NCBI GenBank assembly: GCA_016790435.1
Contig: JAEUPE010000099.1
Coordinates: 1-33,623, forward strand
Reading direction: 5' to 3'
Length of the DNA: 33,623 nt
Origin: Rubrivivax sp.
GTDB lineage: Bacteria; Pseudomonadota; Gammaproteobacteria; Burkholderiales; Burkholderiaceae_C
Shown: positions 7,835 to 16,187 of the stretch, one piece after another
Numbering within the stretch: the stretch's first letter is position 1
How the letters are laid out: every line of letters begins with the position of its first letter
Notes under the pieces: model-generated
Seen by the model: only the letters and a program-made list of their open reading frames with translations
What the model was told of the DNA's origin: nothing
The model's database searches: none
Position numbers and translations under genes: made by a program

Positions 7835-9967
7835 TCAGGCCGGTGCGTCCTCCAGCAGGCCGCGCTTGCGCAGCAGCGGCGCCACCGCCGCGTCGCGCCC
7901 GCGGAAGGCGCGGTAGGCGGCGCCGGGCTCGACGCTGTTGCCGGTGCTGTAGATGTGCCGCTTGAGCCGGCCCGCCACCTCGCCGTCGAAGGGGCTGCCC
8001 GCCTCGACGAAGGCGTCGTAGCCGTCAGCGTCAAGCACTTCGGCCCACAGGTAGACGTAGTAGCCGGCGGCATAGCCGCTGCTGGCGAAGAGGTGCTGGA
8101 AGTGCACGAAGCGGTGGTTCAGCCCGACCGCGTGTGGCAACCCCTTCGCCGCCAGCAGCTCGGCCTCGTAGGCGCACAGGTCGGCCGGCGCTTCGGCCTC
8201 CGAGCGCGAGTGCACGGCCATGTCGGTGAGCGCGCTCGCGGTGTAGCGCACCGTCTCGTAGCCCTGGTTGAAGCGGCGTGCCCGCTCCAGCCGCGCCACC
8301 AGCTCGGCCGGGATGGGCGCGCCGGTCTGCCAGTGCCGCGCATGGCGCTCGAGCACCTCGCGCTCGGTGATCCAGTGCTCGAAGATCTGCGAGGGCAGCT
8401 CGACGAAGTCGCGCAGCACCTGCGTGCCCGAAAGCCGCGAGTAGGTGACATCGGACAGCAAGCCGTGCAGCCCGTGCCCGAACTCGTGGAACAGCGTGCG
8501 CGCATCGTCCAGCGACAACAATGTCGGCTCGCCACGGGCGAAGTTGTTGTTGTTGAGGATGATCGGCCGGCCTTCGAGGCCAGCCTCGCCTTCGACGCCG
8601 TTGCGCCGCTGCAGGCGCAGCGAACTCATCCACGCACCGCTGCGCTTGGACGCACGGGCGAAGTTGTCCTGCAGGAAGAGGCCGACGAGCCGGCCGTCAG
8701 TGCCGTGCACCTCGTAGGCCTTGACGTCCGGGTGGTAGACGGGCACGTCATCGCGCGGCGTGAAACGCAGGCCGAAGAGGCGCTGCGCGCAGTCGAACGC
8801 GGCCGCCACCACGTTCTCGAGTTTGAAGTAAGGCTTGACCTCGGCGTCGTCGACGGCGAAGCGTTCGCGCCGCACGCGCTCGGCCCAGAAGCGCCAGTCC
8901 CAGGGTTCCAACGGGCCGTCGGTGCCGGACTCGCCGCTCGCCGCCGCCTCGCGCCGGGCCTCCTCGAGCATGGCTTCCTCGCGTCGCACGGCCGCCAGCG
9001 CCCGTGGCCACACCTCGTCGAGCAGGCCGGCCACGGCGCGGCGGCTGCCGGCCATGGTGTCGGCAAGCGCATGGTCCGCATAACAGGCATGCCCGAGCAG
9101 CGAAGCCTGCTCGCAGCGCAGGCGCAGGATGGCGCGTGCCACCTCGCGGTTGTCGTGGTCGCCACCGCGCTCGCCGCGGCCCACCCAGGCGCGCCAAGCC
9201 TGCTCGCGCAGGTCACGCCGGGTCGAGTAGGTGAGGAAGGGCACGACGAGCGAACGCGACAGCGTGACCACCGCACCAGGCAGGCCGCGCTCGGCGGCCG
9301 CCTGGCGCGCCGAGTCGAGCACGAAGGGCGGCAGCCCCGCGCTGGCTGCCGCGTCGGGCAGCGGCAGCGTCCACGTCGACTCGTCGTGCAGCACGTTCTG
9401 CGCAAAACGAGTCGTCAGCGCGGCCAGTTCCTCCATCACCGCGCCGAAGCGCTGCCGGGCAGCGCCGGAGAGGCGGGCACCCGAGCGCGTGAAGTCGAGG
9501 TGGATGCGCTCGAGCAGGCGCAGCGCCTCGGGCGCGAGGCCGAGCGTGGCCCGCTGCGCATGCAGCGCGTCGAGACGGGCGAAGAGCGCCGCGTCCATGT
9601 ACACGGCGTTGAAGTGCGCCGCCAAGGGCGCCGCCATCTGTCGCTGCACGGCCTGCAGGGCTTCGCTGGTGGCCGACGCGGTGAGCGTGCCGAACGTCGA
9701 CAACACGCGCTCGAGCAGCACGCCGCTGCGGTCGAAGGCAGCGACCGTGTTCTCGAAATCGGGTGCCGTCACCTGGCTGGCGATGGCGGCGATCTCGCTG
9801 CGCTCGCGGCGCATCGCCTCGCGCAGTGCCGGCTCGAAGTGCTCGGCGCGGATCTCGGCGAAAGGTGGCAGTCCGTGGGGGGCCGTCCACGCCTGGAGCA
9901 GCGGGTTGCCCACCGTGCCGGCACCGGCGGCGGGCGGCAGCAGGCTCTCGTTCAGCGGTTTCATCAT
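7835..9967 (-). CDS. dcp: M3-family zinc metallopeptidase, peptidyl-dipeptidase Dcp-like
   Basis: A 710-residue thimet-oligopeptidase-family enzyme. The zinc motif is LFHEFGHGLHGLL, with His494, Glu495 and His498; the distal Glu ligand is in RDFVELPSQIFEHW. N-terminal blocks such as ERSEIAAIASQVTAPDFENT and central blocks such as PWDWRFWAERVRRERF and VPVYHPDVKAYEV match peptidyl-dipeptidase Dcp better than oligopeptidase A. It should remove C-terminal dipeptides from oligopeptides in the cytoplasm; no signal peptide is seen. ATG 9967 (next to a second ATG at 9964) is preceded by CAGGGGGCC. The gene lies 13 bases downstream of a secreted coiled-coil protein gene, so the two are probably co-transcribed. 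Its stop converges on the hybrid kinase stop 28 bases away. Confidence 0.9.
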   Translation of the reverse strand: MMKPLNESLLPPAAGAGTVGNPLLQAWTAPHGLPPFAEIRAEHFEPALREAMRRERSEIAAIASQVTAPDFENTVAAFDRSGVLLERVLSTFGTLTASATSEALQAVQRQMAAPLAAHFNAVYMDAALFARLDALHAQRATLGLAPEALRLLERIHLDFTRSGARLSGAARQRFGAVMEELAALTTRFAQNVLHDESTWTLPLPDAAASAGLPPFVLDSARQAAAERGLPGAVVTLSRSLVVPFLTYSTRRDLREQAWRAWVGRGERGGDHDNREVARAILRLRCEQASLLGHACYADHALADTMAGSRRAVAGLLDEVWPRALAAVRREEAMLEEARREAAASGESGTDGPLEPWDWRFWAERVRRERFAVDDAEVKPYFKLENVVAAAFDCAQRLFGLRFTPRDDVPVYHPDVKAYEVHGTDGRLVGLFLQDNFARASKRSGAWMSSLRLQRRNGVEGEAGLEGRPIILNNNNFARGEPTLLSLDDARTLFHEFGHGLHGLLSDVTYSRLSGTQVLRDFVELPSQIFEHWITEREVLERHARHWQTGAPIPAELVARLERARRFNQGYETVRYTASALTDMAVHSRSEAEAPADLCAYEAELLAAKGLPHAVGLNHRFVHFQHLFASSGYAAGYYVYLWAEVLDADGYDAFVEAGSPFDGEVAGRLKRHIYSTGNSVEPGAAYRAFRGRDAAVAPLLRKRGLLEDAPA

Positions 9968-9980
9968 CGTGGCCCCCTGC

Positions 9981-10745
9981 TCACTTGCCGGAACGGATGG
10001 CGATCTCGTCTTCCTCTCGGTAGCGCCGGTTGCCACAACTCGCGCTCCAGGCCAGGCGGTCGGCCTCGATGACGCTGTTGGTGTCGTTGTAGGCGTTGTT
10101 GCGCTTGTTCCATTCCACCACCCGCACGTCGAGCGCGCGCACCTTGACGTTGAAGGCCTGCACGGCGTCCGCGCGTGCCGTCTGCAACCCCTGCAGGCGC
10201 TGGCGCTCGGCCTCGAGCGCGCCGTGTTCCTTCTCGAGGGCCGCCCGTTCGGTGTTCAGCGCGTCACGCTCCTCTGCCGTGGCCGTGCGGCCGGCGTCGT
10301 TGTAGGCCTTGACGCGCTCGTCCCAGCGCGCACGGCGCTCGGCGAAGGCCTTGCTGCGCTCGGTGAACGCCGTCACGGCCGCAGCGAGTTCGGCGCCGTC
10401 GATCTTGGCGCGCTCGGTGCGCATCAGCGCCTGCTCGTCGGCGATCGACTTCTTCTCCTGCTCGAGCGGGCCGCGCGCGGCGTCCTGCCCCTCGAGGCGC
10501 TTCTTCAGTTCGTCTTCCTGGCTGAAGCACACACGCAACTCGTCGCGCGTGAGCAGCGGCCCCCGCGCCGCGCCGAAGCCCCGTGCAGCCGAAGCCGGCG
10601 CCGCAGGGGCCGTGGCAGCGGCCGGCGCCGGGCGCGCCGCGGTGGGTGGCTTGGCCGGTGGCTGTTGCGCCAGCAAGGGGATGCAGGCGCCGCCTGCCAC
10701 CAAAGCGGCGGCGAGCCGCGCTTTGGCGGATCGGTTCAAATGCAT
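9981..10745 (-). CDS. Secreted coiled-coil protein of unknown function
   Basis: A 254-residue protein that I do not recognise. It starts with a probable Sec signal (MHLNRSAKARLAAALVAGGA, then CIPLLAQQ), with cleavage plausible near LLAQ. A Pro/Ala-rich spacer covers about 30-58. The rest is dominated by charged heptad-like helices, roughly residues 70-220, rich in Glu, Arg, Lys and Ala (for example DELKKRLEGQDAARGPLEQE). Two cysteines, one in ELRVCFSQED and one in WSASCGNRR near the C-terminus, could form a disulfide bridging the two ends of the coiled coil. The start is supported by GAGGA seven bases upstream. It precedes the dcp-like peptidase by 13 bases. It may be a periplasmic scaffold or envelope protein; that is inference only. 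Confidence 0.75.
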   Translation of the reverse strand: MHLNRSAKARLAAALVAGGACIPLLAQQPPAKPPTAARPAPAAATAPAAPASAARGFGAARGPLLTRDELRVCFSQEDELKKRLEGQDAARGPLEQEKKSIADEQALMRTERAKIDGAELAAAVTAFTERSKAFAERRARWDERVKAYNDAGRTATAEERDALNTERAALEKEHGALEAERQRLQGLQTARADAVQAFNVKVRALDVRVVEWNKRNNAYNDTNSVIEADRLAWSASCGNRRYREEDEIAIRSGK

Positions 10746-10850
10746 GGGGGTCCTCGGAATGGGGCGGCGGCGCGATGCGTCCGCCAAGGGTCGCGATTTT
10801 GCCATCCACCCCCCTGGGCGACATGCGCGCAAGCCCTTGTCCGACATGCG

Positions 10851-10877
10851 GCGCGGCGGCACACTGCGCCGCCGCGC
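10851..10877. repeat. Perfect 10-bp inverted repeat, 7-base loop
   Basis: GCGCGGCGGC at 10851-10860 is repeated as its exact reverse complement at 10868-10877, separated by ACACTGC. It lies in the 236-base divergent region between the coiled-coil protein gene and the SRPBCC gene. It could form an RNA or DNA hairpin or be an operator. GC richness makes chance pairing easier, so no function is claimed. Confidence 0.7.
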
Positions 10878-10886
10878 AGGGACGCG

Positions 10887-10908
10887 CCGGCCGTCGATCG
10901 ACGGCCGG
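10887..10908. repeat. Perfect 22-bp palindrome in a divergent intergenic region
   Basis: The inner 20 bases CGGCCGTCGATCGACGGCCG are a perfect palindrome, and the next base pair on each side also matches. It sits about 74 bases upstream of the SRPBCC start codon and 142 bases upstream of the divergent coiled-coil gene. A gap-free palindrome of this length suits a dimeric regulator's binding site better than a terminator, because it has no loop and no T-run. Function is unproven. Confidence 0.75.
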
Positions 10909-10927
10909 GGCCTTCGCATCCGGCGAC

Positions 10928-10960
10928 GCATGAAGCGGAGCATGAACGAAGCACGAACGG
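10928..10960. repeat. Three imperfect 10-12 bp direct repeats before the SRPBCC gene
   Basis: GCATGAAGCGGA (10928-10939), GCATGAACGAA (10940-10950) and GCACGAACGG (10951-10960) follow each other directly and end about 20 bases before the start codon at 10982. They overlap the expected 5' leader of that gene. Confidence 0.6.
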
Positions 10961-10981
10961 ACCAACAAAGGGTGAGACCGA

Positions 10982-11512
10982 ATGAAGGCGCTGAAATGGA
11001 TCGTGATGATCGTGGTGGCTCTTGCCGCCGTGCTGCTGCTCGGCGGCCTGATGCTGTCGCCGCTCTTCACCGTCACGCGCACGGTGCAGGTGAAGGCGGC
11101 GCCTGAGAAGGTGTATGCGCTGGTGGCCGAGCCGCGGCGCTGGAAGGAGTGGTCGGTGTGGAACACGCGCGACCCGGCCATGCAGATCACCTACTCCGGC
11201 CCGTCCAGCGGCCCGGGGGCGGCTTGGGAGTGGAAGAGCGCGAGCCAGGGCGACGGCAAGATGACCTTCACCGCGGCGCAGGCGCCTGAGCGCGTCGCCT
11301 TCGACCTCTACTTCCCGGACTTCGGCACGACTTCGCAGGGCGAGTTGCGCTTCAGCGCCGCCGACGGCGGCACGCGCGTCGCCTGGACGATGAACGGCAA
11401 CATGGGCCGCAACCCGCTCTTCCGCTGGATGACCCTGTTCGCCGACCGCATGGTGGGCAAGGACTTCGACGAGGGCCTGGCGCAACTCAAAGCGCTGGCC
11501 GAGAAGCCCTGA
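10982..11512 (+). CDS. Membrane-anchored SRPBCC-fold protein
   Basis: A 176-residue protein with one N-terminal hydrophobic segment (about residues 5-30, MKALKWIVMIVVALAAVLLL). It is followed by a START/SRPBCC (polyketide-cyclase-like) domain starting at VTRTVQVKAAPEKVYALVAE. The typical PRRWKEWSVW segment, an aromatic-lined middle and a C-terminal amphipathic helix (DFDEGLAQLKALAE) are present. The fold binds hydrophobic ligands in a deep pocket; the ligand is unknown. The anchor suggests the domain faces the periplasm. The start has an AAGGGTGAGA ribosome site. It is followed after 11 bases by the S9A peptidase gene, so the two may be one transcription unit. Confidence 0.82.
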   Translation: MKALKWIVMIVVALAAVLLLGGLMLSPLFTVTRTVQVKAAPEKVYALVAEPRRWKEWSVWNTRDPAMQITYSGPSSGPGAAWEWKSASQGDGKMTFTAAQAPERVAFDLYFPDFGTTSQGELRFSAADGGTRVAWTMNGNMGRNPLFRWMTLFADRMVGKDFDEGLAQLKALAEKP

Positions 11513-11523
11513 CCCCGCCTGCC

Positions 11524-13875
11524 ATGCGAGGCGTGCGCAGCATGCGCGCTGGCCGCACCGCCCTGCGGCGATCGCAGCGCCGCCAACTGCTGACCCTTCT
11601 TGCCTTGGCCGGCCTGTCCGGCCGGCCTACCGCCCAGACCATGACGCCTCCCCTTCCGCCGTCCCGCAGCACAGCGCCCGACACGCCCGACCCACGCGAC
11701 ACCGAAGACCCCTACCTCTGGCTCGAGGAGGTGCAGGGCGAGCGCGCCCTGGCCTGGGTGCGCGAGCGCAACGCCGAGAGCGAGGCGCAGCTGCGCGCCG
11801 ACCCCGGCTTCGACGCGCTGCGCGCCCAGCTGCGCGAGGTGCTCGACTCCCGCGGGCAGATTCCCTACGTCTCGCGCCTCGGGCCGTGGCTGTACAACTT
11901 GTGGCGCGACGCGGCCAACCCGCGCGGGCTCTGGCGACGCACGAGCCTCGAGGAGTACCGCCGCGCCGAGCCCGCCTGGGAAACCGTGCTCGACCTCGAC
12001 GCCCTCGGCCGCAGCGAAGGCAAGAGCTGGGTCTGGGCCGGTGCCACGCCGTTCGGGCCCGAGTACCGGCGCTGCCTGCTCAGCCTGTCGATCGGCGGCG
12101 CCGACGCCTCGGTCGTGCGCGAGTTCGACCTCGTCGACAAACGCTTCATCGAACCCGCGGCCGGGGGCACGGGCGGCTTCCACTTGCCAGAAGCGAAGAG
12201 CCGCGTCGACTGGATCGACGCCGACACGGTCTACGTCGGCACGAACTTCGGGCCCGGCTCGCTCACCGACTCGGGCTACCCGCGCATCGTCAAGCGCTGG
12301 CGGCGCGGCCAGCCGCTGTCGGCAGCGGTGACGGTGTTCGAGGCCGAGAAGACCGACATCTCGGCCTGGGTGTCGGTCGACGCGACGCCTGGCTTCGAGC
12401 GCACGACCTTCGGCCGCCAGATCGACTTCTATCGCTCGAAGACCTGGCTGCTGGGCCCGCCCGCCGGCAGCGCCACCCCGACCGCGGGCGCGCCGACGCT
12501 GAAGGCGGTCGACAAACCCGACGACGCGACACTCGCCTTCTGGCGCGAGCGCGTGCTGATCGAACTGCGCAGCGACTGGACAGTGGCCGACGGGGTGCAC
12601 CGCGCCGGCTCGCTGCTGGTGGCCGACGCCGAGGCCTACCTGGCTGGCGAGCGCCGTTTGACGGCGCTGTTCTCGCCCACATCGACGCGCTCGCTCGCCG
12701 GCTGGACGACGACGCGACGCACGGTCATCGTCAACGTCATGGACAACGTCGCCAGCAAGCTCGAGGAGTGGGCCTGGCGCGAGGGCGGCGCACCGGCCCG
12801 TGGCGGCAAGGTGAGCCGCGGCGCGTGGGTGAAGCGCGACGTGCAGGCGCCCTACCCCGGCACGCTCTCGGTGGGGGCACTGCACGATCCGCTGCTCGAC
12901 AGGGGCGGGGCGGACGGGAAGGGCGACCCGCTCGAGGAGCACTACCTGCTCAACGCCGCCGACTTCCTCGAGCCCGACTCGCTGCAGCTCGGCCGCACCG
13001 GCAGCGACGAGCGCGAGCGGCTGAAGGCGCGCCCGCGCTTCTTCGACGCCGAGGGCATGCGCGCCGAGCAGCGCTTCGCCACCTCGCGCGACGGCACGCG
13101 CGTGCCCTACTTCGTCGTCTGGCCGCGCGGTGCCAAGGCCGACGGCGACAACCCGACGCTGCTCTACGGCTACGGCGGTTTCGAGGTCTCGATGCAGCCC
13201 AGCTACAGCGGCACGTGCGGGCGTGCCTGGACGACGCGCGGCGGCGTCTACGTGCTGGCCAACATCCGCGGCGGCGGCGAGTTCGGCCCGGCCTGGCACC
13301 AGGCGGCGCTGAAGTCGAATCGGCAGAAGAGCTACGACGATTTCATCGCCGTCGCCGAGGACCTGGTGGCGCAGCGCATCACGCGGCCGGCGAGGCTGGG
13401 CATCCAGGGCGGCAGCAACGGCGGCCTGCTCGTCGGCGCGGTGGTGGTGCAGCGGCCGGAGCTCTTCGGTGCCGTCGTCTGCCAGGTGCCGCTGCTGGAC
13501 ATGCGGCGCTACCACCGGCTGCTCGCCGGCGCCTCGTGGATGGCCGAGTACGGCAACCCCGACGACCCCGCCGAATGGGCCTTCATCCGCGCCTACAGCC
13601 CGTACCACAACGTGCCGCCGGCCGAGGGCGGCGCGGCGGCGAAACGGCTGCCACCCATGCTCATCGACACCTCGACGCGCGACGACCGCGTGCACCCGGG
13701 CCATGCGCGCAAGTTCGCGGCGCGGCTGGTGGCGCTCGGACACCGGCCGCTGTACTGGGAGAACCTCGAAGGCGGCCACGGCGGTGCGGCCGACAACGCG
13801 CAGCGCTCGCTGATGATGGCGCTGGAGTACACGTTCCTTTGGCAGACGCTGGCGCACGCACAGCCGGCCGCCTGA
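11524..13875 (+). CDS. Prolyl oligopeptidase family (S9A) serine peptidase, probably exported
   Basis: A 783-residue S9A peptidase. It begins with the family's N-terminal motif DTEDPYLWLEEVQGERALAWV after about 60 residues. A beta-propeller region follows, then a C-terminal alpha/beta-hydrolase domain. The catalytic triad is visible: Ser631 in IQGGSNGGLLVG, Asp720/721 in STRDDRVHPGHARK, and His752 in LEGGHGGAADN. GGFEVSMQPSYSG and NIRGGGEFGPAWHQA are also characteristic. The N-terminus (RRSQRRQLLTLLALAGLSG) has arginine pairs before a hydrophobic stretch, so Tat or Sec export is likely. It should cleave proline-containing or similar short peptides in the periplasm. The start could also be the ATG at 11542 (Met7). 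Spacing of 11 bases to the SRPBCC gene suggests co-transcription. Confidence 0.9.
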   Translation: MRGVRSMRAGRTALRRSQRRQLLTLLALAGLSGRPTAQTMTPPLPPSRSTAPDTPDPRDTEDPYLWLEEVQGERALAWVRERNAESEAQLRADPGFDALRAQLREVLDSRGQIPYVSRLGPWLYNLWRDAANPRGLWRRTSLEEYRRAEPAWETVLDLDALGRSEGKSWVWAGATPFGPEYRRCLLSLSIGGADASVVREFDLVDKRFIEPAAGGTGGFHLPEAKSRVDWIDADTVYVGTNFGPGSLTDSGYPRIVKRWRRGQPLSAAVTVFEAEKTDISAWVSVDATPGFERTTFGRQIDFYRSKTWLLGPPAGSATPTAGAPTLKAVDKPDDATLAFWRERVLIELRSDWTVADGVHRAGSLLVADAEAYLAGERRLTALFSPTSTRSLAGWTTTRRTVIVNVMDNVASKLEEWAWREGGAPARGGKVSRGAWVKRDVQAPYPGTLSVGALHDPLLDRGGADGKGDPLEEHYLLNAADFLEPDSLQLGRTGSDERERLKARPRFFDAEGMRAEQRFATSRDGTRVPYFVVWPRGAKADGDNPTLLYGYGGFEVSMQPSYSGTCGRAWTTRGGVYVLANIRGGGEFGPAWHQAALKSNRQKSYDDFIAVAEDLVAQRITRPARLGIQGGSNGGLLVGAVVVQRPELFGAVVCQVPLLDMRRYHRLLAGASWMAEYGNPDDPAEWAFIRAYSPYHNVPPAEGGAAAKRLPPMLIDTSTRDDRVHPGHARKFAARLVALGHRPLYWENLEGGHGGAADNAQRSLMMALEYTFLWQTLAHAQPAA

Positions 13876-13937
13876 AGGCCCTCGCAAGCCTTTGCGGAAT
13901 GGAGTCGTCGGGCCGGGACGCGACAATCCGCCCGTCC

Positions 13938-14681
13938 ATGCTCATCTGGCTCGACGAACAAACCCCGTTGCCCGCGCCCTCGCAGGCGCTTTCGGCCGAC
14001 TCCGAAGCACCGGGCCTGGTGGCCGCGGGCGGCCGCCTCACGGTAGCGCGGCTCGAGGAGGCCTATCGCAAGGGCATCTTCCCGTGGTACTCGCCCGGTC
14101 AGCCGGTGCTGTGGTGGAGCCCCGATCCGCGCATGGTGCTGCCGGTGGAGGAGTTCCGCCTCTCGCATTCGCTGAAGAAGACGGTCAAGCGCTTCCTGCG
14201 CACCGGCCGCGACCGCGGCTGCGAGGTCCGCTTCGACAGCGCCTTCCGCCGCGTCATCGAGTGCTGCGCGATGACGCCGCGCGCCGGCCAGGACGGCACC
14301 TGGATCGTGCCCGCCGTCGTCGAGGCCTACGCCGAGTGGCACGAGCGCGGCCGCGTGCACAGCGCCGAAACCTGGATCGATGGGGAGCTCGCCGGCGGGC
14401 TCTACTTCGTCTCCATCGGCCGCATGGTGTTCGGCGAGTCGATGTTCTCGCACCGCAACGACGCCTCGAAGATCGCGCTGGCGGCGCTGGTGGCCGCGTG
14501 CCGGGCACGCGGCGTGCCGCTCATCGACTGCCAGCAGAATACCGGCCACCTGGCAAGCCTCGGAGCGCGGGAGGTGCCGCGCGCTGCGTTCGAGCGCCAT
14601 CTGGCGCGCACCTTGGGGGAGCCGGGCATCACCGATTGGACCTATGATGAAGCGCACTGGCGCAGCCTGATTCCGGACTGA
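13938..14681 (+). CDS. aat: Leucyl/phenylalanyl-tRNA--protein transferase
   Basis: A 247-residue GNAT-fold enzyme that adds Leu or Phe from aminoacyl-tRNA to proteins with N-terminal Lys or Arg, marking them for ClpS/ClpAP. Family blocks are clear: [83 protein letters not shown] and [20 protein letters not shown]. Length is normal for the family. The ATG at 13938 gives the usual N-terminus [12 protein letters not shown]. It is followed closely by bpt, the second aminoacyltransferase of the bacterial N-degron pathway. Confidence 0.97.
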   Translation: MLIWLDEQTPLPAPSQALSADSEAPGLVAAGGRLTVARLEEAYRKGIFPWYSPGQPVLWWSPDPRMVLPVEEFRLSHSLKKTVKRFLRTGRDRGCEVRFDSAFRRVIECCAMTPRAGQDGTWIVPAVVEAYAEWHERGRVHSAETWIDGELAGGLYFVSIGRMVFGESMFSHRNDASKIALAALVAACRARGVPLIDCQQNTGHLASLGAREVPRAAFERHLARTLGEPGITDWTYDEAHWRSLIPD

Positions 14682-14766
14682 CTCCACCGGCCCGATGTGG
14701 CGGCAGGCGTTCGGTCCGTTCGGCGTGGCGCGTCGGCATGAAGGCTTCGATCCTGGACTCCCGAGC

Positions 14767-15519
14767 GTGACCCACCCCAAGGAACTGCCCCTCGCTTCGC
14801 TGCAGTTCTACGCCACCGCGCCGTATCCGTGCAGCTACCTGCCCGACCGCCTGGCGCGCTCGCAGGTGGCCACGCCCAGCCACCTGATCCACGCCCAGGC
14901 CTACTCGGGCCTGGTGTCCAACGGTTTCCGGCGCAGTGGCATGTTCACCTACCGGCCCTACTGCGAAGGCTGCCGCGCCTGCGTGCCGCTGCGCGTGCCG
15001 GTGAACCGCTTCGAGGCCACGCGCAGCCAGCGCCGCGCCTGGGCCAAGCACAAGACGCTTCGAGCGCGCGTGCTGCGCCTGTGTTTCGTGCCCGAGCACT
15101 ACCAGCTCTACCTGCGCTACCAGTCGGGCAGGCACAGCGGCGGCGGCCTGGACCATGACAGCGTCGACCAGTACACGCAGTTCCTGCTGCAAAGCCGCGT
15201 CAACTCGCGCCTCGTGGAGTTCCGAGAGCCGCCCAACGCCGCGGGCATCCCGGGCGCGCTGAAGATGGTGTCGATCCTCGACGTGCTCGAGGACGGCATC
15301 AGCGCCGTCTACACCTTCTACGAACCCGACACGCAGTCCAGCTACGGCACCTACAGCGTGCTGTGGCAGATCGAGCAGACCAAGCTGCTGAAGCTGCCGC
15401 ACGTGTATCTCGGTTACTGGATCGAGCAGAGCCCGAAGATGGCCTACAAGTCGCAGTTCCGCCCTCACGAGGTGCTGGTGGACGGTCGCTGGCAGCCGGG
15501 CCGCCAGCCGCCTGGCTGA
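14767..15519 (+). CDS. bpt: Aspartate/glutamate leucyltransferase (Bpt)
   Basis: Bpt belongs to the ATE1-like arginyl-transferase family. It moves Leu from Leu-tRNA onto proteins with N-terminal Asp or Glu, feeding them to ClpS/ClpAP. The N-terminal Cys-containing block ([20 protein letters not shown]), [21 protein letters not shown], the cluster [13 protein letters not shown] and the C-terminal [20 protein letters not shown] are diagnostic. I choose the GTG at 14767 (250 aa, MTHPKELPL) because family members start at this point. An in-frame ATG at 14695 would add 24 residues that do not look conserved, but it cannot be excluded. It follows aat on the same strand and probably shares its transcript. 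Confidence 0.95.
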   Translation: MTHPKELPLASLQFYATAPYPCSYLPDRLARSQVATPSHLIHAQAYSGLVSNGFRRSGMFTYRPYCEGCRACVPLRVPVNRFEATRSQRRAWAKHKTLRARVLRLCFVPEHYQLYLRYQSGRHSGGGLDHDSVDQYTQFLLQSRVNSRLVEFREPPNAAGIPGALKMVSILDVLEDGISAVYTFYEPDTQSSYGTYSVLWQIEQTKLLKLPHVYLGYWIEQSPKMAYKSQFRPHEVLVDGRWQPGRQPPG

Positions 15520-15540
15520 CCCGGCCAGACGCGGTCAGCC

Positions 15541-15555
15541 GCCGGCGCGGCCGGC
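15541..15555 (+). terminator. Short GC hairpin after bpt (weak terminator candidate)
   Basis: GCCGGC-GCG-GCCGGC forms a 6-bp stem with a 3-base loop 21 bases after the bpt stop. A 14-bp palindrome (CCGGGCCGGCCCGG) follows at 15582-15595. There is no T-run, so a role in termination is uncertain. Confidence 0.3.
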
Positions 15556-15643
15556 AGAGACACCGAACCGGCTTGTCGAATCCGGGCCGGCCCGGTCGTC
15601 GTGCAGTTGAGGGCCATCCTCTTCCCACCCACCAGGAGCCACC

Positions 15644-16093
15644 ATGCCCACAGGCACCGTCACCCTGCACCGCGTGCTGCATTGCCCGCCCGAGCGCATC
15701 TATCGCGCCTTCACGACCCCCGGGGCCATGGTCAAGTGGCTGCCGCCGCACGGCTTCGCCGCCGAGGTGCACGAGATGGACCCGAAGGAGGGCGGCCGCT
15801 GGCGCATGTCGTTCATCCACTTCGGATCGGGGCACAAGCACTCGTTCGGCGGTCGCTACCTCGAGACGAAGCCCGGCCAGCGCCTGCGCTACACGGCCAC
15901 CTTCGACGACGCCAACCTGCCCGGCGAAATGACGACGACGGTGACGCTCAAAGCCGTCAGCTGCGGCACCGACCTGCGCGTGGTGCAGGAAGGCATTCCC
16001 GAGGTCATCCCGGTGGAGCAGTGTTACCTCGGCTGGCAGGAGTCGCTGACACTGCTGGCCCTGCTCGTCGAGCCCGAGATCCCGATGGGCTGA
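15644..16093 (+). CDS. AHSA1-type SRPBCC domain protein
   Basis: A 149-residue single-domain protein of the activator-of-Hsp90-ATPase-homologue (AHSA1) SRPBCC group. Typical features are VTLHRVLHCPPERIYRAFTT at the N-terminus, MVKWLPPHGF, GGRWRMSFIHF, the loop HKHSFGGRYLETKPGQRLRYT and the C-terminal helix CYLGWQESLTLLALLVEPEIP. Proteins of this type usually bind small hydrophobic molecules; the ligand here is unknown. A CAGGAGCC ribosome site precedes ATG 15644. It stands alone, with 124 bases after bpt and a strong hairpin 10 bases behind its stop. Confidence 0.88.
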   Translation: MPTGTVTLHRVLHCPPERIYRAFTTPGAMVKWLPPHGFAAEVHEMDPKEGGRWRMSFIHFGSGHKHSFGGRYLETKPGQRLRYTATFDDANLPGEMTTTVTLKAVSCGTDLRVVQEGIPEVIPVEQCYLGWQESLTLLALLVEPEIPMG

Positions 16094-16103
16094 GGCCTGG
16101 GGC

Positions 16104-16127
16104 GGGGCCGGCACCCGTGCTGGCCCC
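16104..16127 (+). terminator. Hairpin between convergent genes, probable terminator
   Basis: A 10-bp stem with one G-T wobble (GGGGCCGGCA paired with TGCTGGCCCC) and a 4-base loop starts 10 bases after the SRPBCC stop codon, facing the convergent NUDIX/MBL gene. There is no clear T-run, as is common in very GC-rich genomes. Confidence 0.55.
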
Positions 16128-16143
16128 TCGGCCCGCACCGCGC

Positions 16144-16173
16144 CGCCACTCAGCCGCCGCGCCACTCAGCCGC
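16144..16173. repeat. 14-bp perfect direct repeat
   Basis: CGCCACTCAGCCGC occurs at 16144-16157 and again at 16160-16173, a period of 16 bases, just beyond the 3' end of the NUDIX/MBL gene. A partial third copy (CTCAGCCGAG) overlaps the stop codon. It looks like a local slippage duplication. Confidence 0.65.
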
Positions 16174-16187
16174 TCGTCGCACGGCCC

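Noticed and set aside
3343..8073. Very long open frame on the minus strand (1576 codons) reading through the hybrid kinase region
   Set aside because: Only 3343-5187 is protein-like. The rest is antisense to a clear PAS/HisKA/receiver protein and has the Arg/Ala/His-rich composition of a GC-driven shadow frame.
10887..10908. The 22-bp palindrome as a terminator or CRISPR-type repeat
   Set aside because: It is a single copy with no loop or T-run, lies between divergent genes, and there are no spaced repeats around it.
14695..14766. N-terminal extension of Bpt from ATG 14695
   Set aside because: The 24 extra residues do not resemble the family, whose members begin near the GTG at 14767.
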